From Kalaharituber pfeilii (lineage: Eukaryota > Ascomycota > Pezizomycetes > Pezizales > Pezizaceae): a DNA stretch of 64,000 nt. A model generated the notes under the pieces. The model searched no databases, had not been told where the DNA came from, and saw nothing but the letters and a program-made list of their open reading frames with translations. Location of the stretch: the NCBI GenBank assembly GCA_015179045.1, contig WHUZ01000033.1:372001-436000 (forward strand), read 5' to 3'. Every line of letters starts with the position of its first letter. Position 1 is the first letter of the stretch. The translations under genes and the position numbers were made by a program. Of this stretch, positions 1 to 10,212 are shown piece by piece.

Positions 1-50
1 CGGCGTGGAGTGGAAATATGGACTTCATCAGATGACTTTGGGTTAGGGCC

Positions 51-1406
51 ATGGATATTAATCTTAATCCAGGTGATGATGTCATTGGATCATGTATGAG
101 AGCTATCAGTCCTTGCTGGGCAGCAGCATACAACGGACATGGCAAGGTAGTTGAGCTGCTACTAACAGACGACAGAGCTGATATCAATATGGCTAAATAT
201 GGCGGCACACCGCTGAATGTCGCGGCTCAGAAAGGATATGATGAAGTGGTGAAGGTGCTGCTCTCAGATGACAGGCTCGACGTCAATATGGCTACCCACG
301 ATGGCTGGACACCATTGAACAATGCAGCAACCAAAGGTCACAAGAAGGTGGTGGAGCTGCTGCTGGTGGATGACAGGGTTGACATCAATATGGCTACCAA
401 CGATGGCTGGACACCATTGAATAGTGCAGCTGATGAAGGGCACGAGAAGGTGGTAGAGCTGCTGCTAGCAGATGACAAGGTTAACGTCAATATGGCTACC
501 AATGATGGCTGGACGCCATTAAATAGTGCAGCTACCAAAGGGTACGACAAGGTTGTGGAGCTGCTGTTAGCAGATGAGAGGGTCGATGTAAACATGGCTA
601 GCAAAGATGGCTGGGCACCACTAAATACTGCAGCTGAGGAAGGTCATGACAGGGTGGTGGAGCTGCTGCTGGCAGATGACAAGGTTAACGTCAATATGGC
701 TACCAACGATGGCTGGACATCATTGAATAGCGCAGCTACCAACGGATACAACAGGGTGGTGGAGCTGCTGCTAGCAGATGAGAGGGTCGATGTAAATATG
801 GCTAACAAAGATGGCTGGGCACCACTAAATTCTGCAGCTGACGAAGGTCATGACCGGGTAGTGGAGCTGCTGCTTGCAAATGACAAGGTCAACATCAATA
901 TGGCTACCAATGATGGCTGGACACCATTGAACAGTGCAGGTACCAAAGGGTACGACAGGGTGGTGGAGCTGCTGCTAGCAGATGACGGGGTTGATGTCAA
1001 TATGGCTACCGAAGTTGGCTTGACACCACTGAATGTTGCAGCCGGGAACGGGCAGGCGAAGGTGGTGGAGCTACTGCTGGCAGATGACAGAGTCGATGTC
1101 AATAAGGGCCACATATACGGTGGGACACCACTACATTCAGCAGCTGTAGAAGGCCATGACAAGGTCATCGAGCTACTGCTTGCAGACAGTAGGGTCGATG
1201 TCAACCACGATGATACGTACGGTGACACCTCACTGCACATAGCGGCTTATTACGGGCGAACCAGAGTAACAGAGCTGCTCCTTGCACATGACAAAATCGA
1301 CGTTACCAAGATCAACGCCGCTTCCGAGACTGCCCTGGACGTGGCCACTCAGAATGGGCACCACGAAATCGTTGCGATGTTACGCGCAAAGCTTGAAAAG
1401 GCATAA
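51..1406 (+). CDS. Ankyrin-repeat protein, about 12 near-identical repeats
   Basis: A 451-residue open frame made almost entirely of 34-residue ankyrin repeats of the form DGWTPLNSAA..GH..VVELLLADD. Ankyrin repeats form protein-binding solenoids; no catalytic domain is visible, so the partner and role are unknown. An in-frame TGA lies at 33-35 and the ATG at 51 has a good context (gccATGG), which supports this start. However, a ttag at 43-46 could be a splice acceptor, so this may be the last exon of a larger NLR-type gene whose 5' part lies outside the window. The central repeats form a 204-bp two-repeat higher-order unit (gacaagg recurs at 474, 678 and 882). The C-terminal repeats (from about residue 330) are more diverged. 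Confidence 0.75.
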   Translation: MDINLNPGDDVIGSCMRAISPCWAAAYNGHGKVVELLLTDDRADINMAKYGGTPLNVAAQKGYDEVVKVLLSDDRLDVNMATHDGWTPLNNAATKGHKKVVELLLVDDRVDINMATNDGWTPLNSAADEGHEKVVELLLADDKVNVNMATNDGWTPLNSAATKGYDKVVELLLADERVDVNMASKDGWAPLNTAAEEGHDRVVELLLADDKVNVNMATNDGWTSLNSAATNGYNRVVELLLADERVDVNMANKDGWAPLNSAADEGHDRVVELLLANDKVNINMATNDGWTPLNSAGTKGYDRVVELLLADDGVDVNMATEVGLTPLNVAAGNGQAKVVELLLADDRVDVNKGHIYGGTPLHSAAVEGHDKVIELLLADSRVDVNHDDTYGDTSLHIAAYYGRTRVTELLLAHDKIDVTKINAASETALDVATQNGHHEIVAMLRAKLEKA

Positions 1407-1562
1407 CCGGCGATAGTCCCCATCTCTTGGCTCTATTTCAGCATTATCTTACGAACCTTAATCATTGTACTCTGTACTTCGATTCATTTCTATTGGCAAG
1501 GAAGTTGCGAGAGGGTTGCCGTTCCTTACGCATATATGTACTTCGAGAAAGCAGAGTTTGAT

Positions 1563-1627
1563 TTTTTTTATTTTTTATTTTTTATTTTTTTGTATCTTTA
1601 CTCGCGTGCCGCCCTAGGGGCCATGGG
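1563..1627 (-). mobile_element. Short poly(A) retroposon, tail A
   Basis: A poly(T)-rich run followed by the reverse complement of tail A (ctcgcgtgccgccctagggg). It is flanked by imperfect 9-bp duplications, gagtttgat (1554-1562) and gagtttaat (1628-1636). The insert reads as about 37 nt of LINE 3' end plus poly(A) on the minus strand. Confidence 0.75.
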
Positions 1628-2239
1628 GAGTTTAATTTCTAATCTTATATCCGTTTTTTTTTTGGTGCATGCATCTATCATTATCACTCCAAGCCATGCT
1701 TTACATCTCTTCGTGCATGTCCACCACCATTCTCATTCTCATTAAACAGAAGTTGTGATTCTCTTCAATTTGAACATCAACCAACTAAAACTCACTGCCA
1801 TGATCTGTACTTTTTCTTCTTGGCGTTGAAACGTTCTTCTTAAATCGTAAATTTGAAAAATCCAATCCGTGTTTCCGGAGGTCCCGATGTAAAGGAAGAT
1901 TTCACTAAAAAAAAAAAAAAGAAATGACAATATCATAGAAAAGAGAGAGGATAGAGGGGACAGGACAAAGGTATCTGCGAGGTATGGAGGAGAGGGTGGC
2001 CGGGGGGGGCGGACAATCAGGTCACGACCGGGACCTACTAGTGAGATTGCTAGAAAGATGAGATCTCATTCTGGGAGGCTGTTTCCATTTATCCATTAAT
2101 TCTTTATTTTTTTTTAAATTTTTTCTCTTTTTCCCTTTTCGTTTTACTACATGTATCTCCTATCTAATCCTCACGTCCTAGCTCTCAGGTATGGTATTAC
2201 GAAGTAATAGTAAAAATAAAATAAAATAAAAATGTCTTT

Positions 2240-2240
<1 letters not shown>

Positions 2241-2281
<41 letters not shown>
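2241..2281 (+). repeat. Poly(A) tract, about 41 bp
   Basis: An uninterrupted A run of about 41 bp between tgtctttc and tccgctc. Its length suggests a retroposon tail, but I see no recognisable body or target duplication. The surrounding 1640-2440 stretch is otherwise AT-rich noncoding sequence with nothing else I can name. Confidence 0.4.
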
Positions 2282-2284
<3 letters not shown>

Positions 2285-2453
2285 GCTCTCCCAACACACA
2301 CACCCCGAATTCTAGTGCGTATACATGTTTGTCATCGGCACAGTGTGCTGGTGCCGGATTGGCGGGGGAATATGGTAAAAGCGCTAATGGAGCGCTGGAG
2401 GTAACTCGGCACTGCTTGAAGTACCATTACGCCCAATGACAGCGGGCGTTTTC

Positions 2454-2727
2454 TGTAAAGTTCACGCTGCTATGACAGGAATAATACTGCATTCAATAGC
2501 AAGTATCCATGTTCAACATAATAATGATAAAAGCAGAATGAGAAGTCAACCCATACATATACCCGCACAATGGCTGAAGGCCCCTCCCTACATTTCTCCC
2601 TACAGTTCTCCCTATCGGTCCAACCATCCCTCCGTCGCACTCATAAACCATCCGACGGCACAACAATTCCTCCGACCCGCATAAGCCTCATGTATGAGCG
2701 AGGGGTTAGATTAACGTTTCTCCAACA
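2454..2727 (-). repeat. Copia family 2 3' LTR, 274 bp
   Basis: Bounded by TGTAAAGTTC on the left and TCCAACA on the right, i.e. canonical TG...CA ends. It aligns essentially end to end with 48543-49272 once two later insertions in that copy are removed. A polypurine tract on the minus-strand side identifies it as the 3' LTR. It is the 'empty site' reference for those insertions. Confidence 0.85.
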
Positions 2728-2998
2728 CCCCCCGTGATCTAGCGCCTCATCTCTTCCCCAGTGCATCTCCATTCTTATTATCCCCATCCATGGTGATACC
2801 CAATCATTCCAACATGGTGACACCCAACCATTCCAACAATCGTGACTTAGTCCGTCATTCCACACTTCTTCCTCAAATATAAGAACTTCGCTCCTGTGAC
2901 AGGTTTGGTTAGCATATCAGCAGGATTCTCCTTCCCTCTACCCATTCCACAGTCAGCTTCCCCTTCTCAATGCATTCCCACACGAAGTGGTAACGCCT

Positions 2999-4450
2999 TC
3001 ATATGTGTTTTGTCCTTTTGCGGAAATCTGGGTGCTTGGCTAACTTTGTGGCCCCTTCACAGTCCGTGACTAGCACTGGCCGGCACCGATGGTAGCCTAT
3101 GAATTCCAAAACCTTGCCGAACCACAGCCCCGATTGCACGGTGGAAGACAAGACCATGTATTCCAATTCCGTTGATAACAGCACTATGTTGGGCTGCTTT
3201 TCTGCTGTCCATCCAAGGGGTGATTTTCCAGTCATGACCACCATCCCGGTGGTGGGCTTCTCTAGATTTTCTTCTCCCGCATCACGGAACACTTTGATGG
3301 TGGGATCCAGAGCCTGGAGCACAATACCTCTGTTAGCTGTCATTGCAAGATAGCTGATTAATTGTTCTGCTCTCCTTTCATCTTTGCCTTCAGGGTTGTG
3401 GCTTTTGAGACTCAGCTTCGCTACTACGTACCGGATGTCCGGCCTTCACATCCTGGCCATAAAGAGGAGGCTCTCAACCATTCCCTGGAACCTTTTCACA
3501 TTTGCTACGGAATTCCTAGAACTGTCAATTGGGTAGAGAGATTGCACCTATTCTGTAACCCCATAGACACTCACTGCCTTTCGTATGGAATGGGACCTGT
3601 TGATGATCACTTGACCTGGTTCCCATTTCAGTGACATACTAAGAAATTTCCGGAGTTCTCCTCTTTGCTCCAGTACGACTTGTTGCGTCACCTTTACATA
3701 CCATTCGTCAAGCAGGAGTCTTGTTGTGAATGCCACTAGCAGGTCATCCACATGGATACAGATCATCCCTGAGGCCATGAGATAAAGGCCTGGGTCATCC
3801 GGGCACCTGTCACCTGTGAAATCCAAGTTCTGTGAGGATCCGATGGATGAGTTGATTCCAATTGTGGGCTGCCTGCTTGAGTCCATACAGTGCCTTCTTC
3901 AGCCTCCACGCCCTGTCCCCTGCGGCATGCTGGTCCTTCACATATATTTCCTCATCTAATGGCCCATTAAGGAATGCAGACTCTACATCAAACTGTTCCA
4001 CTACCATCTCTCTTCGCAGAGCTTCACAGATCACCAGCCTCCATGACTCCTCCTGACAGACTAGCGCGTATGTCTCTGTAAAATCGATTCCTAGTCCTTG
4101 GGTGAAGCCACGAGCGATTAACCGAGCTTTATACCTCTTGGGGTCGTCTGGCGCTTTCTCTTCCTTCTCTTTCAGTACCCATTTCGTATCTACTGCCTTC
4201 TCTCCAGCTGGCATGTCATCTACCTAATCAAATACTTCAAGGTTCTTTAGCTGTTCAAGCTCCCTGTTTATCGCCAGTTCCCATTTTGACGCTTCCAGAC
4301 TCTTCAGAGCTTCGGTTACAGTAATATGTGCCTCATACATATACCCTGAGTCTTCGTCCAGTCTCACCCTGGAATCGGTTCCTTTGTTTAATCTTGCGGA
4401 TCGTCGCAGCTGTGGTTGGTCTTGGCTCGGCTCCGCCGCCTCCTGAAATA
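2999..4450 (-). pseudogene. Copia pol fragment (RT and RNase H), broken
   Basis: On the minus strand, from 4450 downward, the sequence encodes the Copia linker, then the reverse transcriptase start (DTKWVLKEKEE, KARLIARGFTQG, FDVESAFLNGPLDEEIYV, KALYGLKQA) and the RNase H end (LLSTELEYMVLSS, KHPDFRKRTKHI). The frame is broken at several points: near 4220 by a stop, around 3810-3890 where RT passes between frames, and between 3343 and 3548. It is therefore an inactive relic of a reverse transcriptase polyprotein that would copy the element's RNA in a virus-like particle. Confidence 0.85.
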
Positions 4451-4530
4451 ACTGTCTTTTGGTGGCTCATGCCGCTATAGCTTTTGGGAATGTGCTTCTA
4501 TAGCTTGTCCATCCTCCTTCCAGGGCCCTG

Positions 4531-4556
4531 CTATGGTGAACAGCTGCATGCTTAGG
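4531..4556 (+). repeat. Degenerate tail-B remnant
   Basis: ccctgctatggtgaacagct resembles the start of tail B but has no poly(A) and no visible target duplication. It sits next to the truncated end of the Copia fragment. Confidence 0.35.
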
Positions 4557-4709
4557 GTTAATATCCTCCATAGTATCCACACTCCTAGGACACCTAGAGC
4601 ACTCAAAAGATAAACCATTCGCTTTATTCAATGGCTTCCAAATGCCTCTCAGTTAGAAATTAAAAAGTTATCTCTTAAACTCTTATTCGCAGCATTAGAA
4701 GCAATGATT

Positions 4710-4777
4710 TTTTTTTTTTTTTTTTTTTTTCACGTGACCCCGCTTGTAGCTGTTCGCCATGGCAGGGCCGAAGAACA
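4710..4777 (-). mobile_element. Short poly(A) retroposon, tail B
   Basis: About 20 T, then the reverse complement of tail B (cacgtgaccccgcttgtagc through ggcagggc) and 9 extra nt at the 5' end. Flanked by a perfect 13-bp duplication agaagcaatgatt at 4697-4709 and 4778-4790. Confidence 0.9.
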
Positions 4778-5122
4778 AGAAGCAATGATTAAGGTTGATA
4801 TTGAAAGAGATATCAATATGAAACTTAAGCTGCATGGTAAAAAACTTAAGACAAAGGACCAAAGACATCTTCCAGTTATTGGACCTATTACTGGAAAAGA
4901 TATTATCAGGCTTAAGAAGCAGCTAGAGATAGAAGAGTAAAAGAAGCAACAACCGAAAAAAAACGAGCATCCAAGTCAAAGTCGCAGCAACTACAGGCTA
5001 AAAATAAGCGTCAACTACCGCAATATACCTACAAACAAGCTAGAATTGCTTCAGAGTTACCAGAGGCCTGGTTTGATACAGATAACTCTAAAACATCTGA
5101 TGCTGCCTTAGATACTACTTGA
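4778..5122 (+). pseudogene. Degenerate coding sequence, family not recognised
   Basis: Downstream of the retroposon at 4710-4777 a lysine-rich frame reads to a stop near 4938, then continues in another frame (RASKSKSQQLQAKNKRQ, ASELPEAWFDTDNSKTS) to TGA at 5120-5122. The composition resembles the basic tails of fungal transposases, but no diagnostic motif is visible. I call it only a broken coding remnant. Confidence 0.3.
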
Positions 5123-5656
5123 ATACTATAGTTGTTTAGACACCACTTCTACCTACAAGATGCCAGCTCTTTCCTACTTTGCACCCACCATCTAGACCCA
5201 TAAGAGCATCTACTACAATGGCTGTGAGGCATAGCAAATAATTCTGCAAAAGTTAGACCTTTAAGTGTTTGTCCTTCCCAAATAGGTATGTTACTAAAAT
5301 CACTTCACCTGAAAATTTCTGTGTGCTTAAACAAGGTTTGAAATAGGTTTCTACATGTATCTAAATGCTTTGTACTTAATTTGAAGTCAATTGAATAAGT
5401 CGTTGAATTTTGAGAAGTCATTTATTAGTCACCCGAAAGTGCGCAATATCCCGGTTATGCGATATCCCGATAGAACACAGTAAGCATTTTGTTAGGCATC
5501 TCTGAGGTAAGCAACATTTATCGGCTAGGGAATATTCGGAATTTTAGTTCAATAGACTGGACTATCCCAGAGCTGGACATCAATGGATTGCTACAATAAG
5601 CCGTTCCTCTATGATACGTGCTTGCATTTACGACTGAGAAGCCTTTCCGCGACTTT

Positions 5657-5712
5657 TTTTTTTTTTTTTTCATTTTTTTTTTACGTAACCCCGCTTGCAG
5701 CTGTTCGCCATG
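5657..5712 (-). mobile_element. Short poly(A) retroposon, tail B
   Basis: A T-rich run followed by acgtaaccccgcttgcagct and gttcgccatg, the reverse complement of tail B truncated at catgg. No clear target duplication (at most cgac). The rest of 5123-6300 holds no gene I recognise. Confidence 0.6.
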
Positions 5713-6310
5713 ACGACATGCATATGATGCTACAGTGTGTTGCTCCCAGAACTACAGTAATTTTAGCCCGTTGTTTTGAAACAAACAACAAATTCAGCAA
5801 TTCCATTGCTGAGGTTCGAGACAACTTAATTTCGATTCGTAAATTGAAGCTTTTAGAGCGGATAATTACATTCCAATTATGTAATGCGACAATGTCACTC
5901 CAACTTGTGATAGGTACAGTATGTGGTTCAAATGCGATGCCTTAAGTCTCGTAACCAGACTTGGTCAGCAGCAGGAAGACTAACAAAACTTGCAAATATA
6001 ATCGAGAGACAGGCCGATGGCTGGAGAAGCTGGGAACTTACGGGAATATTGGATAGGGAAAGAGGGAACTCCGGAACAGTGGACGCGTTCCTGCTTTTCG
6101 GGGAATCGAGAGTTCGCAGCAGGGTACAGCAGTCTGAATAGGATGAATCAGAATTAGTACTGGCTGAACGAAAATATGTGGACAAGCTGATTATGCATCT
6201 ATGCAGTATTTGGTTATGCTTGAATGTTTTGCCAAATCGTCGTAATTCTATAGTCTCGTGACCATATGCATGTACTCCAGCCGCGCTTATCCCTAGCTAG
6301 CTGCTGATAC

Positions 6311-6376
6311 CTCGCCATAGCCTTCAAGGCGGCACGCGAGTAATGATATATAAAAAAAAAACAAAAAAAAAAAAAA
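6311..6376 (+). mobile_element. Short poly(A) retroposon, tail A
   Basis: Starts ctcgccatag, ends gcgagtaatgatatat plus an A-rich tail. Flanked by a perfect 12-13-bp duplication agctgctgatac(c) at 6299-6310/11 and 6377-6388/89. The inserted unit is about 40 nt plus tail. Confidence 0.92.
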
Positions 6377-6630
6377 AGCTGCTGATACCGTTAGAGACAG
6401 GATGCTTAAGAGGGTTGTCGGCAATACCTACTACGAGTGGTACTTTGTAGGTTGTAGCAGATATGTAGCTACTACATCAAGCTTATCTAAGCGCCATAGC
6501 AGGGTTGTTGACTACGGCAATTAACCGCTGACTGTCTCAGAAACTCTGTAACTGCTTATTTCAGCTTAGTATCCTACCAAGACCTTCCAGCTACTTTAGG
6601 TAGACAGCGCCTAGCCCGACGTCATGAGAT

Positions 6631-6697
6631 GCCCTGCTATGGCGAACAGCTGCAAGCGGGGTAACGTGACAAAAAAAAAAAAAAAAAAAAAAAAAAG
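6631..6697 (+). mobile_element. Short poly(A) retroposon, tail B
   Basis: Starts gccctgctatgg, ends gtaacgtgac plus about 26 A. Flanked by a perfect 13-bp duplication gacgtcatgagat at 6618-6630 and 6698-6710. Confidence 0.92.
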
Positions 6698-7026
6698 GAC
6701 GTCATGAGATTCCTTCTTCCCAGACCTCCCACCATCCCTTACAGGGGCTTTGTGTTCGCAAGACTCCCCTTTCCGTGTGGCTTAATGTGAGCATGATGTC
6801 GTGTTCCACACTGAATACCTTTATCTTTAGTGCTTCCCTCAATCCTGCGATAGTGCGCACCGTCTTCCTCCCCTCTACCTCGAACCCCGCCTTCAACTCC
6901 TCCGCAGCTACTTCCTCCCTTTCATACTTCTCCTAAGTTCGCTTAATGATTTCCCCTTCATGATGTGGGTAAAGTCATCTATAACTGCGCTCTCCATTCC
7001 CTCCGTCGGTCTCGTTTGGATCACCG

Positions 7027-7079
7027 GCCCTGACATGGCGAACAGCTGCAAGCGGGGTTATGTGCTATAAAAAAAGGTG
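7027..7079 (+). mobile_element. Short poly(A) retroposon, tail B
   Basis: Starts gccctgacatgg, ends gggttatgtgctat plus a short A run. Flanks are imperfectly duplicated (tggatcaccg at 7017-7026, tggattgccg at 7080-7089), suggesting an older insertion. Confidence 0.65.
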
Positions 7080-7709
7080 TGGATTGCCGTTGCTGCTGGT
7101 GCTGCTGCAATCAGCAGCAACACAGGCGAGCTCACTGGTGACTTATAGAACACTCCCACGCCACCGGGTCCCTCTTCTCGCTTCTATAACTCATTGCGTA
7201 TTTAACTGCCTTGGCGTTGCAAACTGCGGCACCAGATGGCTTTCCCAGCAAGGGGCCTGCTTTCCAACAGGCCTGACAGCTGCTCTCCTGATGTGAAATA
7301 AAAGACGGACGTGCAATAGAGTTGACAGAGATACAATTGAACTGCATTTGAACTTTGAAGTTCAACTATGAGGTAGATACCCGTTCTTTTCAATTGGGCC
7401 TGTGCGTTAATCCATTCTCTCAGTTTCCTCTCACGCGTGCTAAAATGGCCGTCTAGTCCTCCATTTAATACTGCATGGAGATTTTTAGTCGCCCACCACA
7501 CGTCTACATAGCCTCTAGATCTACCGTGAAGTGCTTAATATGTGGAAGCCTGCAGGTTGATATACTAGTTATCTAAGTACTTAGGTTGTGTTTACAGTGC
7601 TATCGACTTATATGTATATCATCCCTACCGGTTACATATATTTTAAGTATATTGATTACTGGTGATATAGGTTCGAGTTTGCATAGTTTGAGGTCTAGCT
7701 AGACGCGGA

Positions 7710-7735
7710 ATGTGATTTAAAAAAAAAAAAAAAAA
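7710..7735 (+). mobile_element. Extreme 5'-truncated retroposon, 26 bp
   Basis: The insert is only atgtgattt plus 17 A. It is flanked by a perfect 14-bp duplication tagctagacgcgga at 7696-7709 and 7736-7749. The nine non-A bases match the end of the LINE tail at 36444-36835, whose minus strand ends ttatgtgattt plus poly(A). Confidence 0.85.
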
Positions 7736-8058
7736 TAGCTAGACGCGGACCGGAGATCACTATAACTGCGACTGCGTAAATCGGATCGTGGCTATTTTTT
7801 AAGTCACTATATAAAAAGAAGTTGATAAATCGGTGTACTTACTAAGAGCTACGTAGGATGGTATACATAACATGTCGAAGTGGCAGCAGCACAACGTAAG
7901 GCAAATCAATCTTAAGAAAAAAGACAGAAAAAAAAAAGTAAAAGTAAAGAATGGAATGACCAGGAGTGTCGACTTGAATATCATTTATCATGACCGTTTG
8001 TGTTTGCGGGCAGAATGCCCAATAACAACAGGTTTCTTTGGCTTGTTAACATTGGTTC

Positions 8059-8182
8059 GGAACCTCTCCGGACAGGCAGATTCTGCCTGCCGCTCCCGGA
8101 CCTCATCAGACGATAAACTTTACGCCATGACACTGTGACACAGGTACCAACATTGTGGGGTAGGTAGATCAAATGTTGGTAC
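8059..8182 (+). repeat. 124-bp dispersed repeat with internal hairpins, copy 1
   Basis: Runs from ggaacctctccgg to ttggtac. It matches the reverse complement of 9362-9485 with few differences. It contains a short dyad (ggcagattctgcc) and a longer one (gtaccaacatt...aatgttggtac, about 8144-8182). The identity of the element is unknown; a hairpin MITE is possible. Confidence 0.7.
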
Positions 8183-8409
8183 TTGTTACCAGCATTTAGT
8201 GATGCAAAATGGAGGCTGGGCATAGTCCGTGCGAGAGGTCAGTGACCTGGTGTAGCAGCAGGGTATCCTCTCTCTTGAGAGGACAGTTTTGTAGGGAAAA
8301 CAGCAGCGTTTCTCTTGGGGGCCTGGGTCAATAGCAATGTAGCCATAGCCTTTCAACCAAGGCATGCTATTGTAGCACTAAATGCCGGTAACGAGTAGTA
8401 TTACTTACT

Positions 8410-8454
8410 TTTTTTTTTTTTTTTTTTTTATATCTATACTCGCTTGCCGCCCTA
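8410..8454 (-). mobile_element. Short poly(A) retroposon, tail A, truncated
   Basis: About 20 T followed by atatctatactcgcttgccg and ccct. Flanked by a perfect 13-bp duplication agtattacttact at 8397-8409 and 8455-8467. On the minus strand only about 25 nt of tail A remain, starting taggg. Confidence 0.9.
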
Positions 8455-8554
8455 AGTATTACTTACTGTACCAACACAAGCTTCCATGTTACAAGAAGCT
8501 TGGACCATTGTTTGAATTGTAGACCCCAATTCCAATCATTATAATTCATCCTAG

Positions 8555-8949
8555 ATGGCTATTAACTACATCAACCGAACCTACAGCGTCAATGTCTCAA
8601 GCTGCCAGATTGTGATCGTTGCAAACGGCTGGATTATTGACCCATGGCCAAACGGCACCAGCTGGATTATCAACTTCACATATTCTAGTGTTTTTTTTTT
8701 AGGTCCCTGCCATAGGCTTGTAGCATGTATGCGGGGTTATGTGAACAAAATTATTTGAACAGAGCAATATCATGCCAATCTTTCTAGCGAAGAAGCAGAG
8801 CGCTTTGCTTACTTTCAAGCCTGTAAAGCGGCGCAGCTCATCCAGCAGTTTCACAATTGCCAGGCTTTGCAGGATATCCTGAAGCTTTTCCTACCTACTC
8901 CTGCACCTCAATTGCACACCATCAAAATGCTCCACACTGCAAATGAATA
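8555..8949 (+). pseudogene. Unrecognised coding remnant split by a retroposon
   Basis: Two coding-like stretches (INRTYSVNVSSCQIVIVANG; then LSSEEAERFAYFQACKAAQL, ending at a stop near 8947) lie either side of a tail-B sequence at 8700-8748. Base composition and the long open stretches suggest one original gene. Further coding-like sequence may continue past the next insertion at 8998-9063. No family motif is visible. Confidence 0.3.
8700..8748 (+). mobile_element. Tail-B variant remnant
   Basis: ggtccctgccataggcttgt followed by agcatgtatgcggggttatg and a short A run. It resembles the end of the LINE at 31056-31555 and 58210-58575 more than the short tail-B form. No target duplication is visible, so it is probably old. 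Confidence 0.55.
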
Positions 8950-8997
8950 AGCTCTTGTGCATCTGGAGTGGTGTACTCCAAATGTAACATCCTAAGG

Positions 8998-9063
8998 CTC
9001 GCCATAGCCCTTAGGGTGGCATGCGAGTAATGATATTAAAAAAAAAAAGAAAAAAAAAAGAAA
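8998..9063 (+). mobile_element. Short poly(A) retroposon, tail A
   Basis: Starts ctcgccatag, ends gcgagtaatgatatt plus an A-rich tail containing two G. Flanked by a 9-bp duplication atcctaagg at 8989-8997 and 9064-9072. Confidence 0.88.
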
Positions 9064-9361
9064 ATCCTAAGGGCAAGAGACACCTCAAGACGAAGCCTAC
9101 TAGCAGTGTGACAGGAACTGATAAGCGAGTAATATCACAAAGTGAGGTACTACAGGAAACCCAAGATTTCATTATTGTTTCTTCATCTGCTCATCAATTC
9201 AGATCTATTTTTCCATTACTTTTCCATTTTTCATTTTTTACTTAATTGGGTAATCATGCATTCAAACTAGTAGACCACAGAATTGGCCGATATTTGGTAG
9301 CCAGTGGGCCGGTACGCACTTACGTCACTAGTCAGATTAAAACTTGTCTTGCCATATGCCT

Positions 9362-9485
9362 GTACCAACAATTGATCATACCTACCCCACAATGTTGGTA
9401 TCTGTGTCACAGTATATGGTGTAAAGTTTATCGTCTAATGAGGTCCGGGAGCGGCAGGCAGAATCTGCCTGTCCGGAGAGGTTCC
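9362..9485 (-). repeat. 124-bp dispersed repeat, inverted copy 2
   Basis: Reverse-complement copy of 8059-8182. It overlaps the 3' end of the ankyrin frame and supplies that frame's last residues and stop codon at 9382-9384. Confidence 0.7.
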
Positions 9486-10212
9486 GTTGCTTCAGATATG
9501 CTTCCACCAGTAGTTCTGCCACGTCTTCGTTTCCTGTTTTTACAGCAACCGCAATTGAACATGTGGTCTCTGTAATGGTGCCCTGTTTAGCTGGCGAGGT
9601 GCCATGGGGTAGCTTATGGAAACCATGGCTTGAGCGGCAATTTTCATGGCCCACAATAGCATTGTTCACCCCTGCTGCTAGAAGCTGCTTTACAACCTCC
9701 GCATGCTCTCCTTCTGCAGCGCAGTGCAAGGGTGTCTTCTTACTGTCGTCGACACCATTGACCTTCGCTCCTGCTGCTAGAAGCTGCTTTACAACCTCCG
9801 CATCCCATCCTTCTGCAGCCCAGTGCAAGGGTGTCTTCTCACGGCGGTCGGCACGATTGACCTCCGCTCCTGCTGCTAGAAGCTGCTTTACAACCTCCGC
9901 ATGCCCTCTTGCTGCAGTCCAGTGCAAGGGTGTCTTCTTACTGTCGTCGACACTATTGACCTCCGCTCCTGCTGCTAGAAGCTGCTTCACAGCCTCAACC
10001 TGGCCATGCTTCACAGCCGTAAAAAGTGCCGCTGTTGCGCGAGGATTGCGGATTTTCTGCCCGCCTTCAATGTGCTGATCGATAATGGCCTCGACTAGTC
10101 GTTCCGAAACCTCTACGTGTCCATTTTGAGCTGCACATTCCACTGCCTCACTGAGTGTTTCTACAAATCCAGTTGATATGCTCAGGGCTGCTCGCTCTAG
10201 GATGTGACGGAT
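9382..10212 (-). pseudogene. Ankyrin C-terminal part of the split NACHT-ankyrin gene
   Basis: On the minus strand the frame after the Copia insertion reads HILERAALSIS and then at least five ankyrin repeats (e.g. AEVVKQLLAAGAEVN). It ends in a tail derived from the 124-bp repeat. It faces the 15724-16083 ankyrin frame across the 5.5-kb element. When the element and one cggat are removed, the two frames are out of register by one nucleotide and meet a stop, so the gene was probably damaged independently of the insertion. The repeats would be the ligand-sensing part of an NLR-like receptor. Confidence 0.7.

Larger units (their letters stand above)
2454..4460 (-). mobile_element. Copia-type retrotransposon, family 2, 3' half
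   Basis: Reading on the minus strand: a Pro/Ser linker, reverse transcriptase, RNase H, a G-rich polypurine tract (about 2728-2733) and a 3' LTR ending at 2454. The 5' half (LTR, gag, protease, integrase) is missing. A related 5' half of the same family lies at 46511-49272. The right end falls near 4460 beside a degenerate tail-B-like sequence (about 4531-4556), so the truncation point is approximate. Confidence 0.8.

Noticed and set aside
338..1240. Minus-strand Ser/Leu-rich frames opposite the ankyrin gene
   Set aside because: Antisense shadows of the ankyrin repeats; no independent support.
9563..10078. Plus-strand frame with repeated SCFTTSACPSAAQCKGVF
   Set aside because: Antisense shadow of the minus-strand ankyrin repeats.
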